Shown here: one piece after another, positions 63,007 through 64,000 of the stretch
Numbering within the stretch: the stretch's first letter is position 1
Layout: each line of letters starts with the position of its first letter
DNA from: Ornithodoros turicata
Taxonomy: Eukaryota; Arthropoda; Arachnida; Ixodida; Argasidae
DNA: 64,000 nt
Reading direction: 5' to 3'
NCBI RefSeq assembly: GCF_037126465.1
Contig: NC_088203.1
Coordinates: 97,092,668 to 97,156,667 of the forward strand
Translations under genes and position numbers: made by a program
The notes under the pieces: model-generated
What the model saw: only the letters and a program-made list of their open reading frames with translations
Database searches by the model: none
What the model was told of the DNA's origin: nothing

Positions 63007-64000
63007 GTAAGCACCTCAAGATATACTCTCTCATAGAAACCTTATCTGTCTTATTATGTGCATCTTGTAACATAAAATACCTCTTAGCCAGTGTAAACTC
63101 AACGTACTGTAGGATTCAATAAGATAATAAGATGAGTCAGGCTACTGTGGGACGCGTAAGACGTATCGCGAGTCTCACCTGTGGACTTATTTGATTGTTT
63201 AATGTGGTAGCATTAGTGTGCTCACTCATCAGAAATTCCTTGTCTCTGCCCCGAAACTCAGCTCGGACGATAGGCGGCGCCACAGGAACTGTGGGTGCGG
63301 ACAAGTTTATGACTCTTCCCCTTTCACTATATACTTTGTACAGCTCGCTGGCAACTAGGGGTGCATAGTAGAGCATAGCACCGGGCATGTCTGCTAGGTG
63401 AAGTTATCACTAGGCTTCTGCAAACATTGAAATGCTCCGTTATATTTAGACCCCGAAGCTTTAGGGTTTAACTCGATTCATCCCTGAATTTTCACCCCGA
63501 ATTGAAGGTTGCCTCTTTAGGGTGAAACCCGATTTTTACCCATCAAATTGCCCTCACTGAGATGTCTGTAGGAATGCACACTAACTTGTTTAGCAGAAAA
63601 TTGAGTTACATCACCGTTTGTACCAAACCGGTACTGTTAGTTTGAGTAACTGAGCCCGATTTCTCCACGTGGGGGTGAAAGAAAGACGTGTCTTCGAAGA
63701 TGCGCAATGAACAAAATAAAGAAAAAAATTGTGTTCCTTCGCAAATTTTTTGCGGACGATCTACGGAACGGATTTTTGTTCCGAAAACGGCTACGATACC
63801 AGGTCACCGAAAGGAACAGATGTTCTTATTGGGACAACTTCGTAGCTTTTATAATTAAAAAGTTAATTAACGATTTTTAGGTAATCAGTTATTTGACAGT
63901 CGAGCAACATATATGCCAAGAACGTCCGCCATCCCATAGATGATAGATGTGAAAACAGCATGTCTATAGCCCTTACGGTTTTTTTTTAATGAAAAATGTG
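63007..64000 (+). other. UBAP1 intron after exon 5
   Basis: No further UBAP1 exon recognised. At 63450-63540, CCCCGAAGCTTTAGGGTTTA and GGGTGAAACCCGATTTTTAC form a diverged relative of the 38780-39360 GGGTTTAACCCGAATC repeats. The rest is unremarkable. Confidence 0.4.
63137..63388 (-). CDS. Candidate minus-strand exon, unrecognised
   Basis: 83-codon open frame on the strand opposite UBAP1. MPGAMLYYAPLVASELYKVY and VINLSAPTVPVAPPIVRAEF look protein-like, and the frame meets CCACAG|GTGAGA, a possible donor, near its end. No family recognised. It may be a chance frame or part of a retrotransposon. Confidence 0.2.
   Translation of the reverse strand: MPGAMLYYAPLVASELYKVYSERGRVINLSAPTVPVAPPIVRAEFRGRDKEFLMSEHTNATTLNNQISPQVRLAIRLTRPTVA

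Overview
The window is eukaryotic DNA and most resembles a tick or other acarine genome. It has spliced genes with long introns, very dense short inverted-repeat elements (MITEs), tRNA-derived SINEs and truncated LINE tails ending in (GTT)n. The arthropod-like HCN channel supports this. The species cannot be named from sequence alone.

Layout. (1) Positions 1236-24546, plus strand: nine coding exons of an HCN/Ih hyperpolarization-activated, cyclic-nucleotide-gated channel. All splice phases agree, giving a 694-residue protein if translation starts at the Met at 1309. One intron is a GC-AG intron and one is only 57 bases long. Introns 1-4 hold about twenty copies of one palindromic MITE family built around the core GGCGTACGCC. 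(2) About 24.5-40.3 kb: a gene-poor interval with LINE tails, MITEs, foldbacks and simple repeats and no recognisable gene. (3) 40408-41775 (+) and 44959-45642 (-): two unrecognised, apparently intronless genes, each predicted to encode a signal peptide plus one transmembrane segment. The second has a canonical AATAAA downstream. (4) 46758-52477 (+): a five-exon KRTCAP2 gene (oligosaccharyltransferase subunit KCP2), including a 4-base coding first exon and a 64-base exon too small for ORF scanning. (5) 54680 to beyond 63006 (+): the 5' part of UBAP1 (ESCRT-I subunit), with the UMA domain and the central FNLAxFE block; its C-terminal UBA exons lie beyond the window.

The genes do not form a pathway: HCN is a neuronal or muscle pacemaker channel, KRTCAP2 acts in ER N-glycosylation and UBAP1 in multivesicular-body sorting. 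The dominant non-genic theme is repeated insertion of self-complementary elements, several of them nested, mosaic or tandemly duplicated, within transcribed introns.
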